DNA from: M3007 sp046160625
GTDB taxonomy: Bacteria > Bacteroidota > Bacteroidia > Chitinophagales > Saprospiraceae
Direction: 5' to 3'
Assembly (NCBI GenBank): GCA_046160625.1
Contig: JBJXGZ010000145.1
Span: forward strand, 57,758 to 121,757
DNA: 64,000 bases
Shown: one piece after another, positions 55,848-64,000 of the stretch
How positions within the stretch are numbered: position 1 is the first letter of the stretch
How the letters are laid out: the number at the start of each line of letters is the position of its first letter
Made by a program: the position numbers and the translations under genes
Notes under the pieces: generated by a model
What the model saw: the letters and a program-made list of their open reading frames with translations, nothing else
The model's database searches: none
What the model was told of the DNA's origin: nothing

Positions 55848-58088
55848 TTATCTGCTCACTCGCATCCGAAAATCCAGCGCGGCAAATCCACCTGCGTCAA
55901 AGTGCTCGATCCGAATGCTGTGGTTTCCGCCCAGTTTAACTGTTATTTCGTCGGTTTCGGGTTCGTGAATGTCCCAATTGTCAATCAAAAGTTTGCCGTC
56001 GAGATAAAGTCGAGCACCATCATCGGAAGTCAATTCGAGGATGTATTCGGCGGGTGCAATGTTGAAATTTGTGGTGGATAGCGTGGCAAATTTGTCCTCT
56101 TTAACGGCCTCGGCAGGGCTGCCCCACCAGGCAAATGCGAGCTTGTCTTTCAGCATTTCGTCTATTGGATATTTTGCTGCAAAAGTTTCCGGGGTAGGAA
56201 TACTGTCGTAGTTGAAGAATTTTATGTGCCATTCCAATTTCTTCTCAAAACGTTGAAAATCAAACTTATAAACCTTCCCGGTTGGGATGGTTTCTCCAAA
56301 AACAGTCCGGATTGCCTGCGGGCTGCTGTATTCAAATTCAATAAATACTGCATCGCTTTTTGGGTTGCGCTCTACGGTAATCGTAGCAGGGACAGTACCC
56401 TTTTTTACGCTTACGCTTTTCACACCCTCCATTTTTGAGATTTTCCAATCGCCTGATGGGCCGATAAGAACGAGCGAGTATAAATTGCCCGCCACCGTGT
56501 CAATCGTGGCGATGGGTCGGCGGAAATCGAATGGCCCCCACTCGTCCACAAGAATAAACCTTCTGCCACGGGGAAACCCATTGGGAAGCACGGCAAGCAT
56601 CCCATCGGACAGGCTGTCAGGCTCCCTGAGCTCATTGACCGGAACATCGAGTGGAGCATACGGATTTTCGGGGTCTTTGCCGGGATGCGAGAAGTTGAGG
56701 TTTTTGGAAGGCGTTAGTTCGGGTTTGGCCCATACTTCCGCGATTTCTGTTTCTGTGCCATAAAGGTCGTTGCGGAGGAATTTCAGGTTTTCGTTGGGTT
56801 TGGGCGTTTCCAGGAGTTTTTCAAAATCAAAAAAGAGGTTTTCGCCGTTGATGGAAATGTTTTGGGAATTGCTGATTTTCAGGGGTTTGCGGGTATTTAG
56901 AAACACGTTTCGGTCAATGACCGCGTCGCGGCTGCGGGTGTCGCGTTTTTGGGCGTAACCCCAATCGCTGGGCTGCGTTTCTCGTGCCCAAAGGTTTATA
57001 CCCGTGCTATCATCTTGAAAAAGGTTGCGCTGGATGGTGTCGTTTTGGCCGTGTTCAATGGCGATCCCCGTCTTGCAATCGGCGATATAATTGCCCATTA
57101 TAATGGTTTCAAAACTGTAGCCGCCCCAGATGCCGTAGGTGCATTCTCGTATGATATTCCCCTGAATTCGGTTGCGTGAAAAAGTGACCTCTACACCATT
57201 GGTGGGAGCATGACTAAAATCGTTACCAAAAATCAGGTTGTCATTGCAACCACCCTCGCCTGTGTCCATCGTAGTCTGTCCCGCCCAGAGAAAAAGTCCG
57301 TCGCCAGAGTGCGTTACGGAGTTGTAGGCTATGGTATTTTGGCTGCTTTGTTCGTACAATAGAATGCCCGCCGAATCCTGTCCTCGTTGGTAAAATCCAT
57401 GCGAGTATCCGCGCACGTTCCAATCCAAGCGGTTATGCATCAGCCGGTTGCGACTGCTACGGTACAGCCCGATGCCGAGACCGGAATTGAAAGTAAAAAA
57501 GTTGTTGTACACCAGACCATCGTTGCAGCCCGTCATCAACAGCGCGTTTTGGCAGCCTGTGATTCGGCAACCTTTAACCGTTGCGCGCAGACAGTTTTTC
57601 AAGTAAATACCCGCCCCATAGCGCAGCCATTCGTCTTGTTCATTGTGGTGGTAACTAAGCCAATCGGAGAAATCTTCGCGCTCGCGGATAGATCGCAGGC
57701 GAGGGCGGTAGTTGTAGGAGAAGTCGCAGTTTTCGAGCGTCAAGCCTTCCACAGCTTCGGCGTAGAGGGCAATTTTGTAGCCCCTGGCACGAGCGTTTTT
57801 CAGGGTAATGTTTTTGCCTTTTATCAGAATGGCCGTGCCGGAAAAGAGGTTGGGTAAAACGCCTTCAATTGCTCCGCGCATTTCTGCATTTTGGAAATCT
57901 ATGACCAGGTTTTCGCCGGAAATGATAATGCAAGTCTCTTTCTCCGGCGTTGGAGCAATGACATATTTGCCTGGCGCGACCTTGCATGATTCAGTGATTA
58001 TCAAGCCCTTGGAAAGGGGGATTTCAGGGATTTGGGCAAAAATAAAGGATGGCAGCGCTGCCAAAAAAATGTGCCAGAGGTTTCTCAT
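55848..58088 (-). CDS. Secreted right-handed beta-helix protein with C-terminal PA14-like domain
   Basis: About 746 residues from MRNLWHIFLAAL (58088), which gives a signal peptide ending FIFAQ; the open frame upstream is hairpin sequence. Residues about 30-400 show a long parallel beta-helix (NVRGYSHGFYQRGQDSAGILLYEQSS; NRIQGNIIRECTYGIWGGYSFETIIMGNYIADCKTGIAIEHG), the NosD/carbohydrate-binding type. The last ~110 residues (LELTSDDGARLYLDGKLLIDNWDIHEPE...HSIRIEHFDAGGFAAL) are a PA14-like carbohydrate-binding domain. It may be a polysaccharide lyase or epimerase, or only a binding protein; no catalytic residues are evident. No T9SS domain. Confidence 0.83.
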   Translation of the reverse strand: MRNLWHIFLAALPSFIFAQIPEIPLSKGLIITESCKVAPGKYVIAPTPEKETCIIISGENLVIDFQNAEMRGAIEGVLPNLFSGTAILIKGKNITLKNARARGYKIALYAEAVEGLTLENCDFSYNYRPRLRSIREREDFSDWLSYHHNEQDEWLRYGAGIYLKNCLRATVKGCRITGCQNALLMTGCNDGLVYNNFFTFNSGLGIGLYRSSRNRLMHNRLDWNVRGYSHGFYQRGQDSAGILLYEQSSQNTIAYNSVTHSGDGLFLWAGQTTMDTGEGGCNDNLIFGNDFSHAPTNGVEVTFSRNRIQGNIIRECTYGIWGGYSFETIIMGNYIADCKTGIAIEHGQNDTIQRNLFQDDSTGINLWARETQPSDWGYAQKRDTRSRDAVIDRNVFLNTRKPLKISNSQNISINGENLFFDFEKLLETPKPNENLKFLRNDLYGTETEIAEVWAKPELTPSKNLNFSHPGKDPENPYAPLDVPVNELREPDSLSDGMLAVLPNGFPRGRRFILVDEWGPFDFRRPIATIDTVAGNLYSLVLIGPSGDWKISKMEGVKSVSVKKGTVPATITVERNPKSDAVFIEFEYSSPQAIRTVFGETIPTGKVYKFDFQRFEKKLEWHIKFFNYDSIPTPETFAAKYPIDEMLKDKLAFAWWGSPAEAVKEDKFATLSTTNFNIAPAEYILELTSDDGARLYLDGKLLIDNWDIHEPETDEITVKLGGNHSIRIEHFDAGGFAALDFRMRVSR

Positions 58089-58151
58089 GTTCGTGTTTTT
58101 GGGGGTGAAAATACCTTCTTTCCAAGGTTCAGGTAATCTGAAAGGAACGTG

Positions 58152-58324
58152 TTTTTTCACGCAACGCCGCAACGGATTTCACGCAACGCCGCAACGGATT
58201 TCACGCAACGCCGCAACGCCGCAACGTTTTGATAATCAAAAACATAAAACGTTGCGGCGTTGCGGCGTTGCGTGAAATCCGTTGTGGCATTGCGTGAAAT
58301 CCGTTGCAGCGTTGCGTGAAAAAA
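58152..58324. repeat. Longest inverted repeat: 79-bp arms, 'cacgcaacgccgcaacgg' words
   Basis: Arms 58152-58230 and 58246-58324 pair over 79 bp with three mismatches, all transitions; the loop is 15 nt. Each arm is a run of tandem cacgcaacgccgcaacggatt words. The right edge is one base from the stop codon of the M4 protease gene. Poly-T and poly-A ends are part of the stem. Confidence 0.96.
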
Positions 58325-58325
58325 T

Positions 58326-61300
58326 TTAAATCTTCACCAACTTCAACGCAGCACCTGCTCCATTTTCAGCAGCCACGCGCACTACATAATTGCCAGAAGG
58401 CAAGTGCTGGAGATCAATATCAAGCAGGTTTTCGCCTTCTAAAATATTGACCGAGCGTGTCATCAATGTTTCGCCCAAGAGGTTGTGAACGCTGATGATT
58501 GCGCCAGAAGCGTCATGAGCGCGAAGGGCCAATTGTGCAAAATCAGCGGTCGGGTTTGGCGAGATTTTTACCTCGAAATTTTGGGTAGTTACATCATTCG
58601 TACCCACCTGAAGGTTGCGGATACCGTTGGCATAATTCACCCCCCAGTAGTGGAAAGATACTATTTGGCTGCTGTTGCCAAGCGCTTGAATTTTGTTGGG
58701 CTGCAGCCCCTGAAAGCGCAGATTGTAGTCAACACCGCTTGCTTTTTCGTAGAGCAATTTGTTGTCGAGGCGGTTGTAGTTTGGCCAGCCAAGTACACCA
58801 TTGTTGGTTATGATCGCATCATAATCGCCTGTTTCAGAGTTGGCTCCGTAGATGTCGTTTCGTACAGTGCCAATCTCGTCAATAAGGTCGAAAGCGATGA
58901 TGTAGGGAGAGTTTTTCGCAATAGCTGGGTTGTTAATGCTCAGCTTTTCGGGCAGACCCGTGAAGAGTTTTGTGATGAAAGCGTTGCCGCCATCGGTGAA
59001 TTGATCGTTCTCCCAATACCGCACAAACCCGATGTCCCAATAGCCAACACCATCAAGGTCATTGTACGCATCATACATAAGGTATTCTCCAGAGTAGTCG
59101 AACTCGAGCACGTCTGCGTATTGCACATCGCCTGTGATTTGGCCTTGGGTATAAGTCGGGTTGTAAAGGTAAAATGTCTCGAATTCCCCAATTGGGCTCG
59201 CCAAATCAAAGATGTAAATTCGCGGCTCTTCAAATTCAGAAAGAAGGGCAACAAATCGCCCATCCTTAGAAATAGCCGCGTTGCGCCAGGGGCCAGAGTC
59301 TACGTCCGTAACAGTGAACTGGTTAAGTTGATAATCGAATTCAATGGCTATAAGGTGCTTAGCATTATTTATAAACACAACACTTATGCCATTGTCGGTT
59401 ACACTTGGGCGGCTAAAAATACCGTTTGTATAAAGCGAAGTGATTATTTGCCCAGACCCGTTCATCAAATCAAGATCACTGCCATCATCGCTTGTGGCAA
59501 GGATAAACTCTGTGCCTGGGTTAGGATTCAATTGTCCAAGGTAGTTGCCACTTGGTGCGCTGCCGCCGATACCCACCGTAGCGAACGCATTCGCCGCCAC
59601 ATTTGCTACTGCAGCTCCATAGAGATCCGTGGCGGCCTGAATCACCGCAAGACGGCAGTCCACAAATTTGCTGGATTTCACCAGATAATCGCGCAGCGCC
59701 TTGTAGTAGACTTGCTCGGCTTTTGTTGTGCCGACGCTTGCGTCACTGGCAAAGAGGAAAAACGCTCGGTTCGTAATACCGGAGTTGATGTGCACCCCGC
59801 CATTATCATTGCTGCCAGTGTATTGCTCGTTGGTGTGGTTTGGCTGCCAGAACGGGCTGTTAGAAGCCTGACCATTGTGTGGATTTGAAAGGTCGCGCAG
59901 GGCAGATGGAAGCCCACCCCCGCTTTGCATCACATCTTCGCCAATTTTCCAGTCGTTCGGGTCGCCGTCAATCATCTGACCGAAAACGTCGGCAAAGGAT
60001 TCGTTGAGCGCACCACTTTCGTTTTGATAAATCAGGTTGGCCGTTTTTTCGATCACACCGTGCGTCATCTCGTGGCCGCCTACGTCAAGTCCGCGTGCAA
60101 GTGCTTTGAAGGTACTGCCGCCGTTGCCGTAAAACATTGCCTGGCCATTCCAGAATGCATTTTCCATGGAGGTCCCATCGGCTTCTGAAACGTTCACTAT
60201 GCCTATCACGTTTCCCCCTTCACCGTCAATGGATTCACGGTTAAACTTTGACTTGAAATAATCAAAACTCTTGATGCTGTTGTAGTGTCCGCTAATGGCC
60301 GCCTTTTTGTTAGAGAAAGTGGAAGTGTTGGACACCACAAAATTTGCAGTGAAATTCTGGTTTTCAGGCGAGGTGTTGAGCGCATCAAGCGTGACGATCA
60401 CTCCGACCGGGTCGTTGGGCATATTGGATGAACTGGCGTTAAACATGGATTTGCTTGCATCTTCCAGCAAAAATTGGCTGCCGTTTTGCCATCCACCGTT
60501 GATAAAAGTACGGTTGATATCCAGCAAATCGATGCCACTGACATTCGTTGGCATCTCTTCATCTTCTGTTGGTGATTCAAAGATTTGGGGATTTGGGGAT
60601 GCATGATCGCTGCATTCACCCATAGCACTGTGCAAATGCCCAGTCAAATTGCAGGTATGCTCAAATTGATCCAGAACCTCTCCTGTGATGGCATCTACGA
60701 ACCATTCTGAACGGCTGAGCACATTTGGACGGGCTGCCACATGCCAGCTCAGGCGCTCGCCCGTCAGCGTTTCTTTTGGGTGAAAAACAATCAGAGTGGC
60801 TGCAAATGGTTGGCCATCAATTAGTTTCAAATCATCTGCCGACCAATCGGTTTTGATTTTTGAAACACCGATTTCGTTTTTGACTTTTAAAATCGCGACA
60901 TCTGCGCTGATTGCCGGGACAATGCTGGGAAGTTTTGGCGTTGGGAAATATCGCCCATTCATGCGCTCAAATGCGCCGCTATTTGTGTGGCAAATTACTT
61001 CTCCACCCCAAACAGGCAGGCCATTGAATACCTGTTCCAAACGGACGTGGGCATTGCCTTGCTCATCGGTTTGCGTGGTTTTCAGCACGAATTCGGCCTC
61101 AGGCGCAGTGATACCTTGGGGCTGAAGGCTTGCGCAATATTCCAGCGCGCGTTCCCCAATAGGTTTGCTTTCTGAGGCATTCCCAGAAGCCTCTGTTTTG
61201 CCTTCAAAGAAGATCGGCAAACCGTTTTCGCCACGAACGATGGAGATCTCGGAGGGTTTAATACCTTCCAAGGTCTGGAGCATGGGCAGCGGTTTCGGTC

Positions 61301-61478
61301 GCGGTGTGGCTACTCCAAACGGGTTGGTTGCCAGTGGCACTACGCCTTTCCCAGGCCAGGAAATTTGAGGATTTTCAGGGGCCTTTCCTGTAGAGGAAGG
61401 CCTTGTTTTGTTATGCTGTGCAATCGAGGGAGCTGCCAGAGACACGAACAGCACAAGGAGGGAGATGACTTTTTTCAT
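58326..61478 (-). CDS. Secreted thermolysin-like (M4) metalloprotease with T9SS sorting domain
   Basis: About 1050 residues from MKKVISLLVLF (61478), signal peptide ending PSIAQ; the frame extends upstream through a repeat. An FTP/PepSY-type propeptide (about 90-260) is followed by the M4 catalytic domain with HEMTH near 468 (zinc His pair and Glu), GALNESFADVFG (third zinc ligand Glu) and a substrate Asn/His region. A beta-propeller-like C-terminal stretch (TDNGISVVFINN; SKDGRFVALLS) precedes a type A T9SS sorting domain (KISPNPTADFAQLAL...LKLVKI). It is probably an extracellular protease. Confidence 0.93.
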   Translation of the reverse strand: MKKVISLLVLFVSLAAPSIAQHNKTRPSSTGKAPENPQISWPGKGVVPLATNPFGVATPRPKPLPMLQTLEGIKPSEISIVRGENGLPIFFEGKTEASGNASESKPIGERALEYCASLQPQGITAPEAEFVLKTTQTDEQGNAHVRLEQVFNGLPVWGGEVICHTNSGAFERMNGRYFPTPKLPSIVPAISADVAILKVKNEIGVSKIKTDWSADDLKLIDGQPFAATLIVFHPKETLTGERLSWHVAARPNVLSRSEWFVDAITGEVLDQFEHTCNLTGHLHSAMGECSDHASPNPQIFESPTEDEEMPTNVSGIDLLDINRTFINGGWQNGSQFLLEDASKSMFNASSSNMPNDPVGVIVTLDALNTSPENQNFTANFVVSNTSTFSNKKAAISGHYNSIKSFDYFKSKFNRESIDGEGGNVIGIVNVSEADGTSMENAFWNGQAMFYGNGGSTFKALARGLDVGGHEMTHGVIEKTANLIYQNESGALNESFADVFGQMIDGDPNDWKIGEDVMQSGGGLPSALRDLSNPHNGQASNSPFWQPNHTNEQYTGSNDNGGVHINSGITNRAFFLFASDASVGTTKAEQVYYKALRDYLVKSSKFVDCRLAVIQAATDLYGAAVANVAANAFATVGIGGSAPSGNYLGQLNPNPGTEFILATSDDGSDLDLMNGSGQIITSLYTNGIFSRPSVTDNGISVVFINNAKHLIAIEFDYQLNQFTVTDVDSGPWRNAAISKDGRFVALLSEFEEPRIYIFDLASPIGEFETFYLYNPTYTQGQITGDVQYADVLEFDYSGEYLMYDAYNDLDGVGYWDIGFVRYWENDQFTDGGNAFITKLFTGLPEKLSINNPAIAKNSPYIIAFDLIDEIGTVRNDIYGANSETGDYDAIITNNGVLGWPNYNRLDNKLLYEKASGVDYNLRFQGLQPNKIQALGNSSQIVSFHYWGVNYANGIRNLQVGTNDVTTQNFEVKISPNPTADFAQLALRAHDASGAIISVHNLLGETLMTRSVNILEGENLLDIDLQHLPSGNYVVRVAAENGAGAALKLVKI

Positions 61479-61538
61479 GAATAAAAGAAGGTGGGTGGGT
61501 GAAAAATCAGGTTTTGGAATGACAAAGATGGGGAAATA

Positions 61539-61686
61539 AATGTCCAATGTCCAACAAGGAATGTCCAATGTCCAAGTGGATGCAGGTCTATGCGTTTGTT
61601 GTGACCAAAGGGCAAGATGCCAACGTGAGTGTCTAATCCCAATGGCTACTTGGACATTGGACATTCCTTGTTGGACATTGGACATT
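61539..61686. repeat. Perfect 39-bp inverted repeat, 'aatgtccaatgtccaac' words
   Basis: Arms 61539-61577 and 61648-61686 are exact reverse complements over 39 bp; the loop is 70 nt. Each arm is a tandem of the aatgtccaatgtcca word. It lies two bases from the Wzc-like gene stop codon and just upstream of the M4 protease start. Confidence 0.95.
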
Positions 61687-61688
61687 CC

Positions 61689-63923
61689 CTATGCGTTCCG
61701 CTCATCAAGCTCTGTCAGCACTGCTCCAGCGAATTTGTCATCGAGCGAGCGCAGAAATTCCAGAGAAGTTTGATCGGTATTTTTCAATACTGAATTGGCA
61801 TTGAAAACTGCCAGCACTTTGTCGGCAAAGGGCACGAGTTCCTGAGCGTCGGAATACTGGTTGAGTGCAGCGGCTTCCATCAGCACGTAGTCGTAGTGTT
61901 GGTGCATTTCGGCGAGAAAAGCACGGAACTGCTCTGGCTCCAGCAATTCGGCAGGCGATTTTGGAAGGCCAGTATTGCCAAGAATATCTACTTGTTGCAT
62001 TTCGCTTTTTTCAGCCTTTTGGGTTTTTAGCTGGAACACTTCGGCCAGTCCGTGGTTTTGGAGGGCTTTGTTCAGCATCGTCTTGTTTGCACTGGGTTGA
62101 TCAGTGAATGTTTCGGGCAGCGGGGCTTTGAAATTGGTGTCGAGCATGAGTACCCGTTTGTTGTTGAATGCAAGCGAGTGCGCCAGCGAAAGCATCGCGA
62201 AAGTTTTCCCCTCCTTCGTTTTTGGGCTGACAATGAGAATGTTGCCGCTGCCAAGCGCGATTATTTGCCCCCGGATTTTACGCAGGCTCTCCCGGAATGC
62301 GCCATAAACCCCCTCTTGGTTTTTGGCTGAAAAAATGCGCTCCAAATCAAAGCCTTTGACCGGTACAGCGGGGATAGCGCCGAGTAAAGTAAGCCCATTG
62401 GTGTATTTTTTGAATAGCTCGGGCGACTGGATTGTGTTGTCCATATAAGCCATTCCAAACAGCCCGATGGCCGTCAGTGTACCCACCACGATGGCCGCAA
62501 AAATGCTTATCAAGGTACGGCGATCCGGCTCAGGCCATTCGGGCAGCTGTCCGTTCTGAACAATGGAGAGTGGGTTCTCGGCATTTTCGAGGGTCAGTCT
62601 GGCTTTAATGAACTCATCATAGATTTTATCGAACTCAAGTTGGGCATTGTCTTGCTTGGACTGGAGATTGGAAAAAACCTCATCGCTGACCACCATGCTG
62701 CTGAGTTTGTTTTTGAGGGCGTAGATTTCGCTGTTCGTGCGTTTGTAACTTTCTTCTGCCTCGATGCGGTCGAGATCGTAGTCCACGCGGTCTTTGTACA
62801 GGTCTTCCTTGGTTTTTTTGCCCTCTTCGTTGCGCGGTCGGCCTTGCGAGCGGGCAGAGGAACGCATAACCTCTTCCAGCTCGGATTTGGCTGCGACGAG
62901 TTCTTCAGCCAATTCGGCGTCTTTGCCGCCAGCCTCGGCATTGCGGCGAGTAAGTTCGCGCACACGCTCCATCTGTTCGGCAGTGTTGTTTTTTTCCAAA
63001 AGACGGCTTTGTATCTCCCGTGCATCACGCGATTCGCGGTCGCCCTCGTATTTTTTGATGCGTCCGACGGATTCGGCGGCAGATATTTTTTTTGCAGCAG
63101 CGCGTTGACGCTCAAATTCCAATTTTGCAATTTGTCCTACCAGTTCCTCGCTTTGTTTACCCAAAACGGGGAGACCTTTTTGTTTCAAATATTCAAACTT
63201 CAGATCGCTGATCGAGTCCACCACAGCCTTCTTTTCATTGGCGAGTTTGGTATAAGATTCTACGTTTTGTCGCTTGTCACGAACGAGCAAATTGAAGTAG
63301 TAGGTCAAAAAACGCGTGGCATAAGCATTGGCCAAATGCTGGGATAGCGCCGGAATTTCGGTCGTAACTGAAATGTCCAGATAGTCTGTTTGGGCCTTTC
63401 TTTTTATGGAAAGGCTGCGCAAAATTGCGTCGTTGTCATAGCCGTAAGCGCGGGCAACTTTATCCAACAAAAAATCGAATTGTGGGCTGAACGAGGGATC
63501 TTCAAGGCTGTCGAGCTGAATTTTTTGAAGTTCGGCGAACAGTGTTTTTTTCTCTTCCTCAGAAATATTGGACAAGCCAAGATTGGCCTGGCGAAACGGT
63601 TTCACTGTGCCATTGCCACCCTCTGCCGTCAAATCGTGTTGTAGCATTTCGATGGTGACCAACTTGATAGCAGTACGCGATTGGGCGAATTCTAAAAGGT
63701 TGGAAAACGCATTGTCCACCTGATATTGCTGCACAAAAGCGTCGGAATTGTCGGACTTGATGCCTTTGTAATTGACAATACCCGTCGCCAACACCACATT
63801 CGATTTGTATCGCTCAGGTTTTAGGCTAATAAAGATAAATGTGCTGATCGCTGCTGCGGCCATGACACCCAAAATAAGCCATTTGCGGCGCAGGAGTATG
63901 TTAAGGAGGTAAGTGAAATCCAT
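61689..63923 (-). CDS. Polysaccharide co-polymerase with cytoplasmic ATPase domain (Wzz/Wzc-like)
   Basis: A 744-residue inner-membrane protein. The first membrane segment is at about 16-34. A large periplasmic coiled-coil region (about 180-430) fits the Wzz/GumC family. The second membrane segment is at about 472-498, followed by a bacterial tyrosine-kinase-type ATPase with SPKTKEGKTF (Walker A, near 567) and VLMLDTNFKAP (Walker A'). The usual C-terminal tyrosine cluster is absent, so it may regulate chain length without autophosphorylation, like partner-free or inactive forms. It probably sits at the edge of an exopolysaccharide cluster beyond the window. Confidence 0.87.
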   Translation of the reverse strand: MDFTYLLNILLRRKWLILGVMAAAAISTFIFISLKPERYKSNVVLATGIVNYKGIKSDNSDAFVQQYQVDNAFSNLLEFAQSRTAIKLVTIEMLQHDLTAEGGNGTVKPFRQANLGLSNISEEEKKTLFAELQKIQLDSLEDPSFSPQFDFLLDKVARAYGYDNDAILRSLSIKRKAQTDYLDISVTTEIPALSQHLANAYATRFLTYYFNLLVRDKRQNVESYTKLANEKKAVVDSISDLKFEYLKQKGLPVLGKQSEELVGQIAKLEFERQRAAAKKISAAESVGRIKKYEGDRESRDAREIQSRLLEKNNTAEQMERVRELTRRNAEAGGKDAELAEELVAAKSELEEVMRSSARSQGRPRNEEGKKTKEDLYKDRVDYDLDRIEAEESYKRTNSEIYALKNKLSSMVVSDEVFSNLQSKQDNAQLEFDKIYDEFIKARLTLENAENPLSIVQNGQLPEWPEPDRRTLISIFAAIVVGTLTAIGLFGMAYMDNTIQSPELFKKYTNGLTLLGAIPAVPVKGFDLERIFSAKNQEGVYGAFRESLRKIRGQIIALGSGNILIVSPKTKEGKTFAMLSLAHSLAFNNKRVLMLDTNFKAPLPETFTDQPSANKTMLNKALQNHGLAEVFQLKTQKAEKSEMQQVDILGNTGLPKSPAELLEPEQFRAFLAEMHQHYDYVLMEAAALNQYSDAQELVPFADKVLAVFNANSVLKNTDQTSLEFLRSLDDKFAGAVLTELDERNA

Positions 63924-63974
63924 TTTTGAGAAGTTGATTAAATTTGATTAATGTGGTCAATGTGCGGTGGAGAC

Positions 63975-64000
63975 CTCGGAGGTTTTCGAAAACCTCCGAG
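63975..64000. repeat. Perfect 26-bp palindrome at window end
   Basis: ctcggaggttttc / gaaaacctccgag with no loop. The element is cut by the window edge. It lies about 50 nt upstream of the Wzc-like gene start on the minus strand. Confidence 0.85.

Noticed and set aside
58089..58172. N-terminal extension of the beta-helix/PA14 protein
   Set aside because: The 28 extra codons run back to the edge of the 79-bp-arm hairpin and precede a standard signal peptide; the start at 58088 is better.
58485..59888. Plus-strand open frame of 467 codons inside the M4 protease gene
   Set aside because: Antisense shadow of a clear protease/T9SS protein; low-complexity hydrophobic content and no start signal.

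Overview
This window looks like a chromosomal segment from a Bacteroidota bacterium, most likely of the Saprospiria type. The evidence is the mix of genes and signals. Three secreted proteins end in type IX secretion (T9SS) C-terminal sorting domains, and there is a PorV/PorQ-family barrel. A small conserved protein (DUF6913-like, from memory) precedes dapA. ProRS is of the archaeal-like class, and a NifU-type Fe-S protein and an ECF sigma/anti-sigma pair are present. Several promoters fit the Bacteroidota TAnnTTTG -7 element, and clear Shine-Dalgarno sites are mostly absent. No phage, IS element, rRNA operon or CRISPR array was seen.

Layout. 1-8 kb: penicillin-binding protein 1C, an ECF sigma/anti-sigma/TonB-like operon, an alpha/beta hydrolase, a NarL-type response regulator, a secreted M28 peptidase and an S4 RNA-binding protein. 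8-20 kb: an SCP2 protein, a lipoprotein phosphodiesterase, a glycosyltransferase, a sterol-desaturase-family enzyme, a 1.1-kaa propeller-amidohydrolase, a HEAT-cyclophilin lipoprotein, dapA and tRNA-Leu(GAG). 20-31 kb: a sensor kinase, an esterase, an M20 amidohydrolase, an EamA transporter, a T9SS cargo protein, pyrC, a beta-helix lipoprotein, cmk and a PorV/PorQ protein. 31-36 kb is the most accessory-looking part: a TPR-patatin-transmembrane protein and a DUF4143 AAA ATPase, with related hairpin repeats around and between them. 36-54 kb: thrS, two large membrane proteins, tadA, an acetyltransferase, an OmpH-like chaperone, a short TolC-like protein, hisS, a PIN toxin-like pair, a flippase, nfu, a lipoprotein and proS. 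54-64 kb: a subtilase, a beta-helix/PA14 protein, an M4 metalloprotease and a Wzc-like polysaccharide co-polymerase.

The most striking feature is not a gene. About twenty gaps hold long inverted repeats with arms of 15-79 bp, many perfect or with one to three mismatches. The arms are built from short tandem 'words' such as gtcatt, ggcagta, cacataagg, aatgtcc or cgcaacgc. The words differ between loci, but the architecture is constant, and the outer edge almost always lies within about 20 nt of a stop codon. In several places the stop codon, C-terminus or start codon is written inside an arm. Alongside these, three families of short palindromic repeats recur between genes and in frame inside coding sequences. 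I regard this 3'-end hairpin system as the best candidate for something poorly described. A second candidate is the patatin/ATPase region.

All coordinates, arm lengths and mismatch counts were read by eye. Family names come from recognising motifs, not from searches.
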